Assembly (NCBI GenBank): GCA_018364635.1
Contig: JAGZLR010000044.1
Coordinates: 1 to 17,098, forward strand
Length of the DNA: 17,098 nucleotides
Direction: 5' to 3'
Origin: Clostridiales bacterium
GTDB lineage: Bacteria; Bacillota; Clostridia; Lachnospirales; Anaerotignaceae
Under the pieces are notes generated by a model. The model did no database searches. It saw nothing but the letters and a program-made list of their open reading frames with translations, and was not told the origin of the DNA. The position numbers were made by a program, and so were the translations under genes. This document shows positions 13,947-17,098 of the stretch, in pieces (position 1 is the stretch's first letter; each line of letters opens with the position of its first letter).

Positions 13947-15533
13947 ATGGTGACAAAAAAATATATTGCTGCGGCGTATCTTAGACTTTCTGTAGAAGAC
14001 GGAGAGAAGCAGGAGAGCAACAGTATCCAAAATCAGAGAAACTTGATTGCAGATTTTGTGGCGAAGAAGCCAGAAATCAACTTGATTACCGAGATGGTAG
14101 ACGACGGATATTCAGGCGTCAATTTTGATCGGCCTGCCTTTCAGGCAATGTTAAAGGAGATCAAATCTGGAACAATCAACTGTGTCATTGTCAAGGATCT
14201 CTCCCGTTTTGGAAGAAATTATATAGAATCCGGCAAGTATTTGGAACGAATTTTTCCTGCTCTAGGCGTCAGGTTTATTTCCGTCAATGATGGGATTGAT
14301 AGCATCAATCAAACAATGGAAGAAAATCAGATGATGATACCATTTAAGAATTTGATGAACGATTCCTATAGCCGTGATATTTCTGTAAAAATACGCAGCG
14401 AATTGGATATGAAACGAAGAAAAGGGGAATATATCGGTTCTTTTGCACCTTATGGATATCAAAAAGACCCTTTGGATAAAAATCATCTAATCCCAGATTT
14501 GAAGACGGCTTTGGCAGTGAAAAATATATTTCGTTGGCACCGTATGGGTTTTTCTGCAGATCGGATTGCACAGCGGTTAAACTTGAGGAAGATTCCAAGT
14601 CCTTTGGCATATCAAAAACAAAATCAAGATTTGGCCTGGGACACTTCGATTTGTTCAGAACTATCCTGGTCAGCCCAAGCGGTTTACCGTATTTTAAAAA
14701 ATGAAGTCTATCTTGGGCATATGATTCAGGGAAAAAAGGAAAAGCCAAATCATAAAATAAAAACGTATATTCCAAAGCCACCCGACGCATGGTTTCGGGC
14801 AGAAAATACTCATGAACCATTGATTCGGGAGTGGGAATTTTCTCTGTCACAAAAACTATTGTCTGGATTTAGAGCATCCAAAGGGGAATATTTTGAGTAT
14901 CCGCTAAGTGGCCTTATGGTTTGTGCAGATTGTGGAAGTTCTATGGTGCATCGTACGTCAACGTATAAGGACAAGCATTATTGTTATTATATTTGCAGTG
15001 GATATAAAAAAAATAAAGAAAACTGCCATAGCCATATCATCCGGCGGGATAAAGTAGAGGCAGGGGTTTTTTCCTATCTTGAAAGGTTCCTAGATTGTTT
15101 CCCTGAAATAAGGGATGGGATAGAGTCCAGTATGACGCTGAAAACTGATCTTAAAAAAGAATCGGAATCTCTTCAAACACAGATATCGGAAGTGGAACAC
15201 CTTTTGTCATCACTGGATCTGGATAAAGAGGCACAAATTTTGACAGAAGAAGAATGGATTCAGCTGAAAAACTTTTACCGACACAGGCTGTGCAGTTTGA
15301 AAGACAAAAAGAAACAAGTTGAAAACGAACAACAGCTTCTAGAGGCAGCTGCTTTTGTCTCTTTTAACGGCTATCCAAAACAGAACCGTATCTATCTAAG
15401 GGCCTTGGCAGTGTCTATGATTGACAAAATTCAGGTTATAGGAAAAGATAGAATCAAAGTTTGTGTAAGATTTCGGGGAGACGACATGGGGGAAAAGAAT
15501 CATGGCCTATACAGATATAACTTCAAAAAGTGA
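13947..15533 (+). CDS. Large serine recombinase, complete (3)
   Basis: A 528-residue site-specific recombinase. The N-terminal resolvase domain (about 6-150) has the nucleophile S15 in YLRLSVED and the active-site arginines R87 and R90 in DLSRFGRNY. The 'recombinase' DNA-binding domain (APYGYQKD onward) covers about 165-300, the zinc ribbon has C326 and C329 plus a later pair, and a coiled coil lies at about 395-465, the element that controls direction in this family. The start is the ATG at 13947 (GTG at 13950 is also possible), with GAGGAG at 13937-13942; the frame is open from the TTG at 13923. It follows the previous gene by 16 bases. Expected role: integration and excision of an element. 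Confidence 0.93.
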   Translation: MVTKKYIAAAYLRLSVEDGEKQESNSIQNQRNLIADFVAKKPEINLITEMVDDGYSGVNFDRPAFQAMLKEIKSGTINCVIVKDLSRFGRNYIESGKYLERIFPALGVRFISVNDGIDSINQTMEENQMMIPFKNLMNDSYSRDISVKIRSELDMKRRKGEYIGSFAPYGYQKDPLDKNHLIPDLKTALAVKNIFRWHRMGFSADRIAQRLNLRKIPSPLAYQKQNQDLAWDTSICSELSWSAQAVYRILKNEVYLGHMIQGKKEKPNHKIKTYIPKPPDAWFRAENTHEPLIREWEFSLSQKLLSGFRASKGEYFEYPLSGLMVCADCGSSMVHRTSTYKDKHYCYYICSGYKKNKENCHSHIIRRDKVEAGVFSYLERFLDCFPEIRDGIESSMTLKTDLKKESESLQTQISEVEHLLSSLDLDKEAQILTEEEWIQLKNFYRHRLCSLKDKKKQVENEQQLLEAAAFVSFNGYPKQNRIYLRALAVSMIDKIQVIGKDRIKVCVRFRGDDMGEKNHGLYRYNFKK

Positions 15534-16941
15534 TATGTATCATATGGGGCTTTATCTCAGGCTTTCCAAACAGGATCTTAAAGGCGATAGCAGTGATTCC
15601 ATAGAAAATCAAAAAAGGCTTCTTTTATCCTTCCTGGAAGACCAGCCAGATATGAAAGTGGAAGAAATTTATGTAGATGATGGTTTAACAGGAACAAATT
15701 TTAGTCGCCCTGCTTTTCAGAAGATGTTATCAGATGCCGGCAAAGGAAGGATCAACGGCATTGTTGTGAAAGATTTTTCTAGATTGGGAAGAAATTATTT
15801 GGATACAGGTAATTTCATAGAAACAGTTTTTCCGTTTTTAGGCGTTCGTCTGATATCGGTAAATGATAGGTACGACAGTCAGAAAGCGGATAACACCCAA
15901 TGGGCATACCTTGTACCGCTGAAAAATATTATGAACGAAAGTTTTGTGCGAGACATCTCTAAAAAGACAAAAAGCGCCCAGCGGTCCAAAATGAAAAAAG
16001 GATATTTTACAGGCTCCCTTCCGGCCTATGGTTATGAAAGGGAACCAGGCAGTGGAAGACTAAGAATAGATCCAATTGCGGCAAAGACAGTCAAAGAGAT
16101 TTTTGATTGGAGTATAGAAGGGTATGGAGACTACAAAATAGCAAAGATGTTGAATGAAAAAAAGATTTTACCTCCTTATTTATATAAAATACAGCAGGGA
16201 GTTCTTCATAAGGCGCAAAAAGAGATCTCTCAAGAATGGCAAAAAAATATGGTTGCTGCCATTTTAAAAAATCCAGTTTACACAGGAACATTGATTCAAA
16301 ATAGAAAAACAACCCAGTCACCAAAAGGAAAACGTGTCTCTGTTGCAGCGAATGAATGGATCATATCTGAAAGTACCCATGAAGCTATTATTGAAAAAAA
16401 CCAATTTGATGAGGTGCAAAGACAAAGAAAATTGCGCTGGAAAGATCAAAGGAAAACACCTGATAGACCTAAAAACGCCCCTCTGTTTCGTGGAAAAGTA
16501 TACTGTGGAAGATGTAAAAAAGCAATGATTTGCTGTTGGGAGTACGGGAAGTATCGCTATATCTGTTCCAATCGCCATGGAGGTGGAAGCTGCAAGGGAA
16601 AAAGTATTCAGGAGGATCGTTTTATTGCGATCTTGGATGCCCTTGAAAAAAAAATAAAAAAAACTTTGCAGGAGGATGAGGGTTCTTCTCGACAAAGGCA
16701 GAAAACTAACCTACAGTCTATAAATAATAATATTTGTCTAGAAAAGCTTTATCTTGCTTATCAGCAAAAAATAATATCAAAACAACAATTTATGGGGCAA
16801 ATAAAAGTGCTGCGGCAATTGGAAACGTCGCCGTTTCATAAGGAAGATGATAAAAAAACAGCGTTGACAAAGCTTTCAAAGACAATTCAAAGAATTGAAG
16901 TCTATGACGAAGACAGAATGATAATCAAAAAAGAGGTATAG
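15502..16941 (+). CDS. Large serine recombinase, complete (4)
   Basis: A 479-residue recombinase overlapping the previous gene by 32 bases, with GGGGGA at 15488-15493 before the ATG. The catalytic domain has S22 in LYLRLSKQD and R94 and R97 in DFSRLGRNY. The 'recombinase' domain (PAYGYEREP onward) covers about 173-300, the zinc ribbon has cysteines at 335, 338, 355 and 364, and a helical, probably coiled-coil, segment runs at about 370-450, ending in the usual IEVYDEDRMII strands. Adjacent complete recombinases of this kind can act together, as CcrA and CcrB do in SCCmec. A later start at the ATG at 15535 is possible, but 15502 has the better ribosome site. Confidence 0.93.
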   Translation: MAYTDITSKSDMYHMGLYLRLSKQDLKGDSSDSIENQKRLLLSFLEDQPDMKVEEIYVDDGLTGTNFSRPAFQKMLSDAGKGRINGIVVKDFSRLGRNYLDTGNFIETVFPFLGVRLISVNDRYDSQKADNTQWAYLVPLKNIMNESFVRDISKKTKSAQRSKMKKGYFTGSLPAYGYEREPGSGRLRIDPIAAKTVKEIFDWSIEGYGDYKIAKMLNEKKILPPYLYKIQQGVLHKAQKEISQEWQKNMVAAILKNPVYTGTLIQNRKTTQSPKGKRVSVAANEWIISESTHEAIIEKNQFDEVQRQRKLRWKDQRKTPDRPKNAPLFRGKVYCGRCKKAMICCWEYGKYRYICSNRHGGGSCKGKSIQEDRFIAILDALEKKIKKTLQEDEGSSRQRQKTNLQSINNNICLEKLYLAYQQKIISKQQFMGQIKVLRQLETSPFHKEDDKKTALTKLSKTIQRIEVYDEDRMIIKKEV

Positions 16942-16964
16942 GGAAATAAAAGGGGAGGAAGCCT

Positions 16965-17098
16965 ATGGTGATTGCAAAATATATTCGATTGTCTATGGAG
17001 GATGCCCGGATTGAAGAGGGTCTGAAAATCAAGGACACACTTTATGTCACTTTGACAGACCATATCAACTCTGCGCTTGATCGGCATCAGGCTGGTAT
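16965..17098 (+). CDS. Serine recombinase start joined in frame to a PRD domain (5, partial)
   Basis: A strong ribosome site (GGGGAGG, 16952-16958) precedes an ATG whose first 13 residues, MVIAKYIRLSMED, match the start of a serine recombinase catalytic domain, including the nucleophile serine at residue 10. From about codon 14 the frame changes character without a stop: ARIEEGLKIKDTLYVTLTDH and what follows match the PRD1 domain of BglG/LicT antiterminators (compare LicT 'NDSIYVSLTDHINFAI'). The join lies near 17002. The frame runs off the window. It may be a real rearrangement that broke the fifth recombinase of the operon, or a chimeric contig end. Confidence 0.75.
   Translation, partial: MVIAKYIRLSMEDARIEEGLKIKDTLYVTLTDHINSALDRHQAG

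Noticed and set aside
14344..14850. 168-residue minus-strand open frame opposite the third recombinase
   Set aside because: Antisense shadow of the conserved recombinase domain; no ribosome site or recognisable motif.

Overview
The window comes from a low-GC Gram-positive anaerobe. Clostridia, probably a gut Lachnospiraceae-type bacterium, is my inference. The basis is the AT-rich spacers, strong AGGAGG ribosome sites, a flavodiiron/rubredoxin oxygen-defence module, a PadR/DUF1700 operon, a lipobox lipoprotein with a Ser/Thr linker, and a cluster of large serine recombinases. Nearly all genes are on the plus strand; only the hemolysin III-like membrane protein (4041-4682) is on the minus strand.

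Layout. (1) About 1-100 is a short GC-rich tail with a perfect hairpin. It does not fit the acyl-CoA dehydrogenase reading frame it runs into. (2) 71-2833 is a redox module: a 5'-truncated acyl-CoA dehydrogenase fused to the FAD domain of electron-transfer flavoprotein alpha, then a rubredoxin domain in the same frame after a TAA stop, then a flavodiiron protein. This looks like an electron path from acyl-CoA to O2 (or NO), with its first protein damaged at the start and at the rubredoxin junction. (3) 3052-4682 holds a DUF6612-like lipoprotein and, convergent to it, a TrhA/hemolysin III protein; they share a bidirectional terminator. (4) 4906-6469 is a PadR regulator, DUF1700 membrane protein and a short DUF4097-like protein in one operon. 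(5) 6691-11754 holds single genes, each with its own terminator: AI-2E family transporter, endonuclease III, a membrane-bound PAS-GGDEF diguanylate cyclase and a TM1586-type nitroreductase. (6) 11953 to the window end is a tightly packed operon of five serine-recombinase-type genes.

The recombinase operon is the most unusual part. Its first two genes keep the recombinase DNA-binding domain and zinc ribbon but have no catalytic domain. The third and fourth are complete, with catalytic serine and arginines. The fifth begins as a recombinase, and after about 14 codons runs in frame into a PRD domain of a BglG/LicT antiterminator. The overlaps (8 and 32 bases) and short gaps (16 and 23 bases) imply one transcript. 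The operon probably marks the edge of an integrative element that continues past the right end; its left boundary would lie just after the nitroreductase terminator.

Both ends of the window carry about 95-100 bases that do not belong to the gene they join. Such equal, read-length tails suggest assembly artefacts at contig ends as strongly as they suggest real rearrangements, so both junctions need checking. All calls are from reading the sequence; no database search was run.
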